Assembly (NCBI GenBank): GCA_963693085.1
Contig: OY856412.1
Location: forward strand, 1,131,072,244 to 1,131,136,243
From: Alisma plantago-aquatica
Lineage: Eukaryota; Streptophyta; Magnoliopsida; Alismatales; Alismataceae
DNA: 64,000 nt
Reading direction: 5' to 3'
The position numbers and the translations under genes are program-made. Positions 31,232 to 44,748 of the stretch are shown piece by piece. The stretch's first letter is position 1. Each line of letters starts with the position of its first letter. The notes beneath the pieces were generated by a model, which had not been told where the DNA came from, did no database searches, and was given only the letters and a program-made list of their open reading frames with translations.

Positions 31232-33479
31232 CTAATTGTGGGCTCTGATCTCCAAACCACGATTCAAACTTAGCGGAAGCGATTCGATAAACAACGGAAG
31301 ACAAAAATCACGGGAAATTAAAACTTTTCGAGACAATAGCTTGAATCCTTAAAAGCTTTTTTTATAACAAGAGATAAACTATTTACATCTCATGATAATT
31401 AATTCTTGAGTAATTATATACATCAAGATATAAAATCTCAAGAACTCATAACAAAAGACTCCAAGACCTGAGAGTACAGAGGACACATAGGACTGACTCT
31501 AACTACACCACTTGGCAGGCTAAATCTCCACCTGAGATTTACTGCTGCTCCTGGTGCTGCTGCTGCTGGGACTAGTCACCTGTAGACCTGTTCCTCCGTC
31601 CTCGACGTCCACCTAAAAAGTTGAAGTCTACGGGGTGAGACAATTGTACATAATTGTCCCAGCGAGAGTTATAACTCTCCGCCAGAAGCTTTATTATAAG
31701 ATCAAAGAATAACTTAAGCAGTAAAAGCTTACAAAGTATTCAATAGCAGATACAGTTGTATACAAGAGCTCAACATTTATCAAGCATAAAGAACATATGC
31801 ACTAATCAGTGTAACATCAATCAATTAGCTCATAGTTACCTTTAACAGGTATACTACGCTTGTAGATTATGTTTTTCAAACAGTCTTATTATTATGCCCT
31901 GTGGAGATGAGGTTTACCACTCATACCCCAACCAATCACTGTTAAGTGCCTTAGTATCATACTAGGTCATTGAAAGAGCTGAATTCTCATGACCTTCACC
32001 TTCCTCAGTCAGTAAGAGGATCACTTGTAGGACATCTTATGTCTCTACTATTATAGCTCACCAGGGTAATCTGGTCCTTCGCTATTTTAGAGTTACAGTG
32101 GCGTTCTGTACTCTCTTCGTCATCAGGAGATTTCATGTTTATCTCCACTGATACGGATATCTATGTTTTCTTCGTCATCAGGAGGTTTCATGTTTACCTA
32201 CTACTGATACGGTATGGAAAAGTAGTGAAGGATTGACGGATTACATATCTACATCAAATCCCTACACTAGGATGTAAGGTTCTACACATCCATGTACCCC
32301 ACATACTCAATAGTATGTGATCCAGGAGTTCCCTTAGGAAAACCTGTTTCACCATCATTTGATCTCTGACAATGATGGGTCTATGATCAGGGCTCTACAT
32401 TATACTTGATTAGTTAGGTACATTCAGTATTCATTTAACATCACACATTGTTCTTCAAACAATAACAGTAGCATAACAGCTATAAAAGGAGAATACTAAA
32501 TGTAACAAGCCTAACTCACATCAATCATCATTTCTCATTATACTCATCACAAGTCATCTCTAAAGCATGACCTTGATGGTATTCATGGCTCTCACAGCCC
32601 ATTATTACCATAGAATGCCACTGACAAGGCATCAAGATACTTTACTTATTCATAAAGCTATCAATATGCCTTTAATGAATATAGTATCATCATCCATACC
32701 TGGATATGATCACCTCCATATTAGAACCTGCATGGTTAATTTAACTAATAAAGGTAATTCAAAACAATGATTATACTTTCCACTCTTGTCATAAGAGCTA
32801 AGTTCTTTGATTCTTATCAAATAGAGTTTAATACTCATATAACATGTCATCACCTTTGAATTAGGGTTTACTATTCACATCACATGTCATTACCCTTGAA
32901 TTAGGGTTTACTATTCACATCATATGTCATTACCCTTGAATTAGGGTTTACTATTCACATCATATGGTGAATTGAACTCATAACATCATCATGTATGAGG
33001 AACATCATCATTGATGCTCTCAGATTAGCTTAATATTCATCATATATCATAATTAGGGTTTCCATGATCTCACATAGGTGGATCATACCCTAATCATGCA
33101 CATTCATGTGTATTGAAGGTTCTTTACTTGAGTTTCCACCCTAAAAGGGTACTTTCTCTCTCTTAAGATACTTTCTCTCTCCTCATACTAGTAGATGGTG
33201 ATAACACCACTCTAGATCAGGTTGGGTTAAGTCCTCATGGGCTAACATAAGCCAAAACATCACTATCATGTGATTAGGGTTTGATTTGAACAAGGTTTTA
33301 CTCAATTGAACCCCTCAAGGGTATTTTGGTAATTCACCCCATTGATCACCATCATGGGTTAATTCATTAGTCACTTAGTCCCTTAATATCCTAGGTTATC
33401 ATTAGGGTTTAGATTAGAGCATCATTAAACCATTTACACCTTCAATTGATTAAGTGAAATCAACCTTTGAAAACCTCAA

Positions 33480-34890
33480 ACGGTTTCAACCTTCAACCTC
33501 CAAACGGTTTGAGACCGTTTGGATGAGTTGACCGTTTGCTAGGGTTGACTACAAGACCGTGTGACCTTCAAGGTCGTTTTCCCAAACCGTGTGAGGGTGT
33601 ATACCATTTAACAAGTTTGACTTCAAGACCGAGAGGGCTTACACGGTTTGAGACCGTTTGGTGTCTCTCGATCTTGAGATCGTTTGAGTCCAAACGGTCT
33701 TGAGACCGTTTGGCCCCAAACGGTCTTGAGACCGTGAGGCCTCACACGGTCTTGAGACCGTGTGACCTCAAACGGTCTTGAGACCGTGAGGTCTCAAACG
33801 GTCTTGAGACCGTGTGACCTCAAACGGTCTTGAGACCGTTTGGTCCACTTGGTCTCAAACCGTTTGGACCTCCAACATGGTTCAATGATTTCAATCGTTT
33901 ATGATTATCAATGTTGAAGCCTCCAAATGGTCAAAGTCATGGTAACCATTTATAGATTGAGTCAATTAGGGTTATGCTTAACCAATTGGTCACTCAATTG
34001 ACCCTCAATTGTTATCCAATTAGGGTTGTAGTTGGTTCAATTAAGGTCCATCAACGTTCAACCATCAACACTCAACAATGTGAATCAACACAAGGTTGAA
34101 CCCTTCAATTGAGCTCCAATTGGGCCCAAACTTGGCCCAAACGGTCTTGAGATCGTGTGGATGAACTCCACACGGTCTTGAGACCGTTTGCCCAAGATTT
34201 CATCAAAATCTAATGTGATTTGATAGGAGTTGAACCTTGATTGAGTCTCAAATCAGTATTTTGATTACTTCAATAACCTATTGCAATTGGCCCTCAATTG
34301 ATCAAATTACCTTAACCCTAGACCTCCAAACGGTCTTGGGTTGTCACCACACGGTCTTGAGACCGTTTGGTTGATCCCCAAACGGTCTTGAGACCGTTTG
34401 GGTCAATCAACCCAAAAACACTAAGTTATTCATTGAGGTTTCAGTACTGATTTCAATTAGGGTTTACCCTAGTAATCATCCTTCAACTCTTAGCTCATTT
34501 GGAATTAGTCCATCAAATTTGGTGAGTTGTTAATCAACATTATTATGAACAGTAATTGCATACGGTCAATGCTTAGTCAACGTTCTTACATGGTCTTGAG
34601 ACCGTTTGCCCAAAAAGGGGCGATTTCAACAGATTGGAAATCAGGAGTAAATTCAATTAAAGTTTGTTGATTAAAAAGGCCATATCTCACGATTCCTTTG
34701 GAGTTATCATCTCAAATTTTATGGGTGATTAGCCTACATAATTATGAACAGAAATATTATATGGTCCATGCTCGGTCAACGCGGCTAAACGGTCTTGAAG
34801 ACCGTTTTCCCTTACACGGTCTTGAGACCGTTTGCTCACCAAACGGTTTTGCAAACCGTGTGAGCACTTGGTGGAGACCGTTTAGTAAAG
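33480..34890. repeat. AAACGGTCTTGAGACCGTTT palindrome cluster, LTR2
   Basis: Counterpart of the LTR1 cluster. Several units that are broken in LTR1 (for example cggtcttgataccatg near 24090) are intact palindromes here (cggtcttgagaccgtg near 33773), so LTR2 keeps the most regular set. Confidence 0.9.
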
Positions 34891-35075
34891 TAAAAAAAAA
34901 ATAGTGGATTAACTTTGGAAATAACGTCTTCATATCCTAGCTCAAGAACAGCAAGGATTTCTCACGGATTTGCTTGCAAGGTAGCAAAAGAAGGTAGAGA
35001 AGAAGAAGAACTATCATCTAAAAGCATAAACGAGATGTATATAACAAAGCATAGGTTTAGAGTTATAAAACCCAC

Positions 35076-35315
35076 CTAGAGCTTGCTCCTTGAGCTCCAA
35101 GCTTTCGAGATCCAAGTTTTTAATGGCGTCCTTGAGCTTCCACAGGTCGAACAAGGTGAAACCTCCAGGAAAAGTCGAGAAGAGATGGCTAGAAAGGTAG
35201 AGCTATGTGAGCTAGCCATCAATTTGACCTTGAATTCGAGTTCTAACCATGAACTTAAGCAAAAGGGGGGATTCAAACCTACCTTGCCCTCCTTGGTCGT
35301 CCTCCTGAGCTCCAC
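35076..35315 (-). CDS. Small leader ORF in family A LTR2, hypothetical
   Basis: Equivalent of 25393-25632, also 79 codons plus stop; differs by two residues (Pro to Ser and Ser to Ile in the C-terminal third). No recognised domain. Confidence 0.3.
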   Translation of the reverse strand: MELRRTTKEGKVGLNPPFCLSSWLELEFKVKLMASSHSSTFLAISSRLFLEVSPCSTCGSSRTPLKTWISKAWSSRSKL

Positions 35316-36192
35316 AGCTTCTCTTTAGTCGGTTTGGGTGAATAGAACAGTGAAGGAAATGAAGGGAAAGTTCCCTTGCTTAGAGAGGTGGAGAATATAT
35401 ATACTTGGGGTGAGATTTTCAACATATGCTCATAAGTTCTCCATATTTTCAACTAAGTCCCTCCATCCTTCTATGCTCGTCCCTTCATATTTCTAAGGAC
35501 AACCTTATTTTAAGGTCAAGAAATGAGGGCAAAGAAGATCAACCTATTAGTTAAGCATACACATAAAAGGGTTATAGCACATACACCTTGATTATTCAAT
35601 CACAAAGGTGTTTTTTCATAACTTGATTAATCAATTGAAGTGACCTTTCATAATTTCTTCTCAAAATGATGACAAGAGTCTTAAAAGATATTTTAGATGA
35701 TGTATTTTACAAGTTGCACCCCTCAAATTGGGTAAATTGCACTTTTCTCCAATTTAGGGTTTTCAAGCACCGGGATTGCTTCCACAGCTGCACCTTGGTG
35801 CCCAAGCTTGGGAAATCCCTCAAACCTTACCATCATCATTCTCATGATGTCTCAACATCATAGGAACATCTCAACATGTGAAAATTGCAAGTTAACCCTT
35901 CTAACTGGGTAATTTGCACATAGGTCCCTGTATTACAAAATAATGCTACAACTTTATATAAAAAGGAGCAAAAACTGAAATATAAGTTTCTGAGACACTT
36001 AATTACATGCCCAAAGTTAATCACAAGGATTTAATTACATATTTAGGCAAAAAACCTAGGGTTAACTCATAACCCAGGTCAGGGATGTTATAAATTATCC
36101 ACCACCCCTTACAAGGATTTCGTCCCCGAAATCGATAAAACATACTAAGAGAAAAGGGCAGGATACTTCCTTCTCATCTGATCCTCTAATTC

Positions 36193-39100
36193 TCAAGTGG
36201 CTTCTTCAACACCACGGTGGTTCCAGAGGACTTTCACAAGACTTATATCTTTCTTCTTTAACCTTTTAATTCTATTATCAAGGATTGACACTGGTCCCTC
36301 CTCATAGGATATGTCATCATTCAATTCTACCTCCAAAGGTTGTAGAACTGACTCGGTGTCTGGGTGACATTTCTTCAGCATAGAAATGTGAAACACAGGA
36401 TGTAACCTCTGTAACTCTGGTGGCAGCTCTAGTCTATATGCTACCTTTCCAATCCGTTCAATGATTGGATAAGGCCCCATAAATCTAGGAGCTAACTTCC
36501 CTTTCCTTCCAAAACGAAGGACCCCTTTCCAAGGCGAGACTTTGAGATATACTCTGTCTCCAACCTGGAACTCTAAGGGTCTACGACGCTTGTCAGCATA
36601 AGATTTCTGCCTATCCTGTGCAGTCTTAATCTTTTGTTGTATTACTTTAATCTTCTCTGTGGTCTGCTGTACAAGATCAGGACCTAACAACTGACGTTCA
36701 CCAGTCTCGAACCAACACATAGGTGATCTACAACGTCTACCATACAAGGCTTCATAAGGTGCCATATCAATACTATGCTGATAGCTATTGTTATAGGCAA
36801 ACTCTATCAAGCTTAGGTGTAGATCCCAACTCCCGGTAAACTGGAGAACACATGCTCTCAAAAGGTCTTCTAAAGTTTGTATAGTTCTTTCCGACTGTCC
36901 ATCAGTCTGCGGATGAAAGGCCGTACTAAACCTTAGTTTGGTGCCTAAGGCTCTGTGTAACTGTTCCCAAAAATGACTTGTAAACTGAGGACCTCTATCA
37001 GAAACTATTGTGACAGGAACTCCGTGCAAACGCACTATCTCTTGTATATACAACTGTGATAACCTTTCAGCAGAATAGGTTGTTTTGACAGGTAAGAAGT
37101 GCGCTGTCTTTGTCAACCTATCAACAACTACCCAAATGGAATCATGTCCTTTGCTTGTCCTGGGTAGGCCAACAACAAAGTCCATGGTCACATGGTCCCA
37201 CTTCCACTGTGATATGGGTAAAGGTTGCATTGTTCCTGCAGGCTTCTGGTGTTCAGCTTTAACTTGCTGACACACAGGACACCTCAGAGCAAACTCTGCA
37301 ACATCCTTCTTCATTCCAGGCAACCAATACAGATCTTTCAAATTCCGATACATCTTGGTGCTCCCTGGATGCATAGCATACATGGAAGAATGAGCTTCTT
37401 CCAGGACTAACTTCCTCAAGTTATCCACATCCGGCACTATCATCCTTCCATTATAACAGGCTACTTGGTCATCTGAGTCATGGAAACCATCTCGCTTCTC
37501 ATTTCCATACTCAAATCTAATCTGTTGAACTGCAGCATCACCTAGCTGTGCTTCCTTAATATGCTCTCTTAGGGTAGGTTTAATATGCATCTCAGCTAAC
37601 AACCCGGCTATCAATGACACCTTCAACTGTACATTGTCTTGCCTTAAAGAGATAAGTATATCTCTCCTAGAGCATACTAAAGAGTTTAGTTGTGCTCTAT
37701 TCATGGTTGATGTTGCTGATTTCCTACTCAAGGCATCTGCAACAACATTGGCCTTGCCCGGATGGTAATCAATTGTATAATCGTAGTCCTTGATTAACTC
37801 CATCCAACGACGTTGCCTCATGTTAAGCTCGTGCTGAGAGAAGATATGCTTAAGGTTCTTGTGGTCTGTGAAAATCTGGAATGTTTCTCTGTAGAGATAA
37901 TGTCTCCAGATCTTCAAGGCATGAACCACAGCAGCTAACTCCAGATCGTGTGTCGGATAATTCTCCTCGTGTTTCTTAAGCTGTCGGGAAGCAAAAGAAA
38001 TCACTTGTTTATCCTGCATCAACACACATCCTAGTCCATTCTTGGAAGCATCACAGAAAACTACATATCCTTTTCCTTGTTCAGGTAGTACAAGAACAGG
38101 TGCACTTGTCAACCTCTCCTTCAACAACTGGAAAGACTATTGACACTTATCACTCCAAGAAAAAGGAACATCTTTCCGGGTCAACTTGGTCAAAGGTAAG
38201 GCTATAGAACTAAAGTTCTTAATGAACCTTCGATAATAGCCAGCTAACCCCAAGAAACTTCGAATCTCCGTCGGTGTCTTCAGTTGTTCCCACTGTAGAA
38301 CAGATTCTACCTTTGTAGGGTCAACACGAATTCCCAAGGCAGATATCACATGTCCAAGAAAAGATACCTCCGGCAGCCAGAACTCACACTTGCTAAACTT
38401 AGCATACAGCTTGTGTTCTCTTAGCAAGGTCAAAGCTTGGCGAAGATGCTGCTCATGATGCTGAGCATCCTTACTATAGATCAGAATGTCATCTATGAAG
38501 ATGACAACACACTGATCAAGGAAAGGTCGAAAAACTCTATTCATGAGTTTCATAAATGCAGCTGGTGCATTGGTTAGTCCAAACGACATAACCGTGAACT
38601 CATAGTGACCATACCTTGTCCTAAAGGCAGACTTGGATATGTTAATACGAAGTTGATGATATCCAGACCTCAATTCTATCTTGGAAAAGATGGTTGCACC
38701 ACGCAACTGGTCAAAGAGATCATCAATCCTCGGCAGAGGGTACTTATTCTTTATTGTTACTTTATTGAGTTGTCTGTAGTCGATGCACAACCACATTGAC
38801 CCATCTTTCTTTTTAACAAACAAGACCGGAGCACCCCAAGGTGAAGTGCTCGGTCGGATAAAGCCCTTCTCAAGTAACTCTTGAAGCTATTTCTTGAGTT
38901 CTGCCATCTCGACAGGCGCCATCCTATACGGAGTCTGGGCTATGGGTTTCGTATCTGGGATCAGATTGATTTCAAAATCAATCTCCCGAGGTGGTGGTAT
39001 ACCAGGAAGTTCTTCAGGAAACACATCCTCGAATTCCCTGACTATGGGAACTTCAGCAGGACTGGACCTTTCCTTGGTAACATCTACCACATGGTCTAAG

Positions 39101-40788
39101 AATGCATAACATCCTTGCCTCAACAACTTATCAGCAACCATAGCTGACACAAGACAGGTGGGCAGAATCTTTCTTTCTCCTTGAAAGATCCATGTGTTGC
39201 TTTCATCAGCAAACACATCCAACTTGGACTCACAATCCAAGACAACTCTATACCTTTCTAAGGTATCCATCCCGAGGATTATATCAAATCCTTGCATATC
39301 AAGTGGTATAAGGTCCACTTGGATGCGATGTTCAGAAAAGAAGAGGATGCAGGGAGAGCATACCTCCTGCAAAACGGCAGACCCACTCAACGGAGTCTCC
39401 AACAACAAACTATCTGCCCTATAACTAACAGTCACATTGCAGTTACGAATCACTCTATGAGTGATGAAAGAGTGCGTAGCACCCGGGTCAATCAGAACAG
39501 ATACAACACAGGATGTAGACATATCAGGATATAAAAGTTTCATCTGACCTGCCACTACCCGTGGATTGACCACTGCATCTGGTGGGTTCATAGCATAGAA
39601 CCTCGTTGTCGCCTGGTGTTGAGGCGGTGCTGATGTTCCAGCTTGAGATGCTTGTCCACGTCCTCGAGTTGCTCCTTGAGATTGCATTCTCTGAGATCCT
39701 TGTTGATTCTGTCTCGGAGGTTGTGTCACACTGACAGGCCTAGAACGGCAATCCTTCATCAAGTGTCCCACCTTACCACGGTTGTAGCATCTCCTCTCCT
39801 GTTGTTGTGGTCAGGGCGGTCCAGTAACTGACATCGATGCAGAACTGTGAGTCCCTTGAAGCGGTTGACTCCGTCCTCTATCTCTGCTTGGTGACCATTG
39901 AGTTTGAGAACTCGATCTGGGTGGTGGAGGGTTAGGTGCAGAGAATCTAGGTTTCTTAAAATCCCTAGATGAAGAACCCTGGAACTGTTGATATCTTTTC
40001 TGGGTTTGCCTCTTCTCAACCACAGATCTCTCTATCCTTCGGACTGACTCAACGAAGGTAGAGAATCTCTCTCGGTTTTCTAAGGCAGACACAGGGGTTG
40101 ACATATCAGCATTCAAACCCTTCTCGAATCTCCTGATTCTTTCCTCATCTGTGGCAGCCATGTGCGGACAGAACCGTAGCAATTCCATGAACTTAGCTTC
40201 ATACTCGCTAATGTTCATCATTCCCTGCCTCAATCTCTCAAACTGAGAGATCTTCTCATCTAGGAAGGTCTTTGGAAAATATCTATTGATAAATTCCCGA
40301 CGAAACTCTTCCCATGAGAACTCTATTCCAGGTCTCTTCTGCTCTTCCATGTTCCACTAGTGATCATCACTGCCTTTGAGAAGATAGACGACTTGTCTAA
40401 CCTTCTCAGCTTCCGGGATAATAAGAATCCTGAAAGCCTTCTCCAACTCTGTCAACCATAGGCCAGCATCTACGGGGTCGGCAGTCCCAAAGTACTCAGT
40501 AGCTCCGACACGACGAAGTCGTTCGAATGTCTTACCGATACCTTATGCTTCAGGCTAGACAGGTGCCCTAGGTGCAGGCATGGGCATCCTGTCGGTTATG
40601 TGTGTCATGGCAGTCATGAACTGCCCAAACATTGTCTGTACAGCTGGGTTACCCATGTCGGCTGGGTCAAACTGGGGTGGCTCTCTTGGTGACTCAGGTG
40701 CAGGCTGTTCTATTCTTGGAACCCTTGCACCACCTTGAGGTGCACTAGCACTACTCTCTGCCACGTACTCATCATGAGGCTCAGCCAT
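36193..40788 (-). pseudogene. Family A gag-pol polyprotein, copy 2 (six in-frame stops)
   Basis: Same frame and domains as copy 1, again without frameshift. Stops: TAG 40555-40557, TAA 40543-40545, TAG 40357-40359, TGA 39811-39813, TAG 38887-38889 (shared with copy 1) and TAG 38137-38139 (RNase H side of RT). The RT motif A Glu (38674-38676), the zinc-knuckle Arg (39778-39780) and the final TGA are also shared with copy 1. Every private stop is explained by one C-to-T or G-to-A transition, the signature of methylcytosine deamination. Integrase and chromodomain-like tail are intact (frame 38127-36193). Confidence 0.92.
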
Positions 40789-40902
40789 CCTTATGTATCT
40801 TCTTCCCCTGAGGAGTAGAAGATTCTATTAGATAGGGAAAGAGTACTAAAGATGGACTCGACATCCTAAGTCCTATGCCTCTGTAGACTCAACTGACCTA
40901 GA

Positions 40903-40914
40903 GCTCTAATACCA
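40903..40914 (-). promoter_or_regulatory. Mutated PBS, family A copy 2
   Basis: Minus TGGTATTAGAGC: one C-to-T change against the other two copies, inside the tRNA-complementary 12 bp. It would weaken priming. Confidence 0.85.
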
Positions 40915-43164
40915 CTAATTGTGGGCTCTGATCTCCAAACCACGATATAATCACGATTCAAACTTAGCGGAAGCGATTCGATAAACAGCGAAAGACAAAA
41001 ATCACGGGAAATTAAAACTTTTCGAGACAATAGCTTGAATCCTTAAAAGCTTCTTTTATAACAAGAGATAAACTGTTTACATCTCATGATAATTACTTCT
41101 TGAGTAATTATATACATCAAGATACAAAATCTCAAGAACTCATAACAAAAGACTCCAAGACCTGAGAGTACAAAGGACACATAGGACTGACTCTAACTAC
41201 ACCACTTGGCAGGCTAAATCTCCACCTGAGATTTACTGCTGCTCCTGGTGCTGCTGCTGCTGGGACTGGTCACCTGTAGACCTGTTCCTCCGTCCTCGAC
41301 GTCCACTTAAAAAGTTGAAGTCTATGGGGTGAGACAATTGTACATAATTGTCCCAGCGAGAGTTATAACTCTCCGCCAGAAGCTTTATTATAAGATCAAA
41401 GAATAACTTAAGCAGTAAAAGCTTACAAAGTATTCAATAGCAGATACAGTTGTATACAAGAGCTCAACATTTATCAAGCATAAAGAACATATGCACTAAT
41501 CAGTGTAACATCAATCAATTAGCTCATAGTTACCTTTAACAGGTATACTACGCTTGTAGATTATGTTTTTCAAACAGTCTTATTATTATGCCCTGTGGAG
41601 ATGAGGTTTACCACTCATACCCCAACCAATCACTGTTAAGTGCCTTAGTATCATACTAGGTCATTGAAAGATCCAGATTCTCATGACCTTCACCTTCCTC
41701 AGTCAGTAAGAGGATCACTTGTAGGACATCTTGTGTCTCTACTATTATAGCTCACCAGGGTAATCTGGTCCTTCGCTATTTTAGAGTTACAGTGGCGTTC
41801 TGTACTCTCTTCGTCATCAGGAGATTTCATGTTTATCTCCACTGATACGGATATCTATGTTTTCTTCGTCATCACGAGGTTTCATGTTTACCTACTACTG
41901 ATACGGTATGGAAAAGTAGTGAAGGATTGACGGATTACATATCTACATCAAATCCCTACACTAGGATGTAAGGTTCTACACATCCATGTACCCCACATAC
42001 TCAATAGTATGTGATCCAGGAGTTCCCTTAGGAAAACCTGTTTCACCATCATTTGATCTCTGACAATGATGGGTCTATGATCAGGGCTCTACATTATACT
42101 TGATTAGTTAGGTACATTCAGTATTCATTTAACATCACACATTTTTCTTCAAACAATAATAGTAGCATAACAGCTATAAAAGGAGAATACTAAATGTAAC
42201 AAGCCTAACTCACATCAATCATCATTTCTCATTATACTCATCACAAGCCATCTCTAAAGCATGACCTTGATGGTATTCATGGCTCTCACAGCCCATTATT
42301 ACCATAGAATGCCACTGACAAGGCATCAAATACTTTACTTATTCATAAAGCTATCAATATGCCTTTAATGAATATAGTATCATCATCCATACCTGGATAT
42401 GATCACCTCCATATTAGAACCTGCATGGTTAATTTAACTAATAAAGGTAATTCAAAACAATGATTATACTTTCCACTCTTGTCATAAGAGCTAAGTTCTT
42501 TGATTCTTATCAAATAGAGTTTAATACTCGTATAACACGTCATCACCTTTGAATTATGGTTTACTATTCACATCACATGTCATTACCCTTGAATTAGGGT
42601 TTACTATTCACATCATATGTCATTACCCTTGAATTAGGGTTTACTATTCACATCATATGGTGAATTGAACTCATAACATCATCATGTATGAGGAACATCA
42701 TCATTGATGCTCTCAGATTAGCTTAAGATTCATCATATATCATAATTAGGGTTTCCATGATCTCACATAGGTGGATCATACCCTAATCATGCACATTCAT
42801 GTGTATTGAAGGTTCTTTACTTGAGTTTCCACCCTAAAAGGGTACTTTCTCTCTCTTAAGATACTTTCTCTCTCCTCATACTAGTAGATGGTGATAACAC
42901 CACTCTAGATCAGGTTGGGTTAAGTCCTCATGGGCTAACATAAGCCAAAACATCACTATCATGTGATTAGGGTTTGATTTGAACAAGGTTTTACTCAATT
43001 GAACCCCTCAAGGGTATTTTGGTAATTCACCCCATTGATCACCATCATGGGTTAATTCATTAGTCACTTAGTCCCTTAATATCCTAGGTTATCATTAGGT
43101 TTTAGATTAGAGCATCATTGAACCATTTACACCTTCAATTGATTAAGTGAAATCAACCTTTGAA

Positions 43165-44560
43165 AACCTCAAACGGTTTCAACCTTCAACCTCCAAACGG
43201 TTTGAGACCGTTTGGATGAGTTGACCGTTTGCTAGGGTTGACTCCAAGACCGTGTGACCTTCAAGGTCGTTTTCCCAAACCGTGTGAGGGTGTAGACCAT
43301 TTAACAAGTTTGACTTCAAGACCGAGAGGGCTTACACGGTTTGAGACCGTTTGGTGTCTCTCGATCTTGAGATCGTTTGAGTCCAAACGGTCTCAACGGT
43401 CTTGAGACCGTGAGGCCTCACACGGTCTTGAGACCGTGTGACCTCAAAAGGTCTTGAGACCGTGAGGTCTCAAACGGTCTTGAGACCGTGTGACCTCAAA
43501 CAGTCTTGAGACCGTTTGGTCCACTTGGTCTCAAACCGTTTGGACCTCCAACATGGTTTAATGATTTCAATCGTTTATGATTATCAATGTTGAAGCCTCC
43601 AAATGGTCAAAGTCATGGTAACCATTTATAGATTGAGTCAATTAGGGTTATTCTTAACCAATTGGTCACTCAATTTACCCTCAATTGTTATCCAATTAGG
43701 GTTGTAGTTGGTTCAATTAAGGTCCATCAACGTTCAACCACAACACTCAACAATCTGAATCAACACAAGGTTGAACCCTTCAATTGAGCTCCAATTGGGC
43801 CCAAACTTGGCCCAAACGGTCTTGAGATCGTGTGGGTGAACTCCACACGGTCTTGAGACCGTTTTCCCAAGATTTCATCAAAATCTAATGTGATTTGATA
43901 GGAGTTGAACCTTGATTGAGTCTCAAATTAGTATTTTGATTACTTCAATAACCTATTGCAATTGGCCCTCAATTGATCAAATTACCTTAACCCTAGACCT
44001 CCAAACGGTCTTGGGTTGTCACCACACAGTCTTGAGACCGTTTGGTTGATCCCCAAACGGTCTTGAGACCGTTTGGGTCAATCAACCCAAAAACACTAAG
44101 TTATTCATTGAGGTTTCAGTACTGATTTCAATTAGGGTTTACCCTAGTAATCATCCTTCAACTCTTAGCTCGTTTGGAATTAGTCCATCAAATTTGGTGA
44201 GTTATTAATCGACATTATTATGAACATTAATTTCATACGGTCAACTCTTAGTCAATGTTCTTACACGGTCTTGAGACCGTTTGCCCAAAAAGGGGCGATT
44301 TCAACAGATTGGAAATCAGGAGTAAATTCAATTAAAGTTTGTTGATTAAAAAGGCCATATCTCACGATTCCTTTGGAGTTATCATCTCAAATTTTGTGGG
44401 TGATTAGTCTACATAATTATGAACAGAAATCTTATACGGTCCACGCTTGGTCAATGCGGCTAAACGGTCTTGAAGACCATTTGCCCTTACACGGTCTTGA
44501 GACCGCTTGCTCACCAAACGGTTTTGCAAACCGTGTGAGCACTTGGTGGAGACCGTTTAG
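43165..44560. repeat. AAACGGTCTTGAGACCGTTT palindrome cluster, LTR3
   Basis: Third counterpart. One unit is collapsed near 43385-43400 (acggtctcaacggtcttgag), as expected from recombination between neighbouring units. Several CG steps have become CA or TG (for example aaacagtcttgag near 43498). Confidence 0.9.
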
Positions 44561-44748
44561 TAAAGTAAAAAAAATAGTGGATTAACTTTGGAAATAACTT
44601 CTTCATCTCCTAGCTCAAGAACAGCAAGGATTTCTCACAGATTTGCATGCAAGGTAGCAAAGGAAGGTAGAGAAGAAGAAGAACTATCATCTAAAAGCAT
44701 AAACGAGATGTATATAACAAAGCATAGGTTTAGAGTTATAAAACCCGC

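Larger units (their letters stand above)
31237..36092 (-). repeat. Family A LTR2, 4856 bp
   Basis: Shared between internal 1 (as 5' LTR) and internal 2 (as 3' LTR). It ends ...CAGAGCCCACA at 31237 in element orientation and starts TATAACATCCC like LTR1. It lacks an 11-bp atataatcacg-type segment near 31260 that LTR1 and LTR3 keep. TATA box at about 35394-35403. Confidence 0.9.

Noticed and set aside
20120..39500. Protease DPG motif as a catalytic defect in family A
   Set aside because: Gypsy proteases of plants can have Pro at the middle position (LIDPG), so this is probably natural variation.
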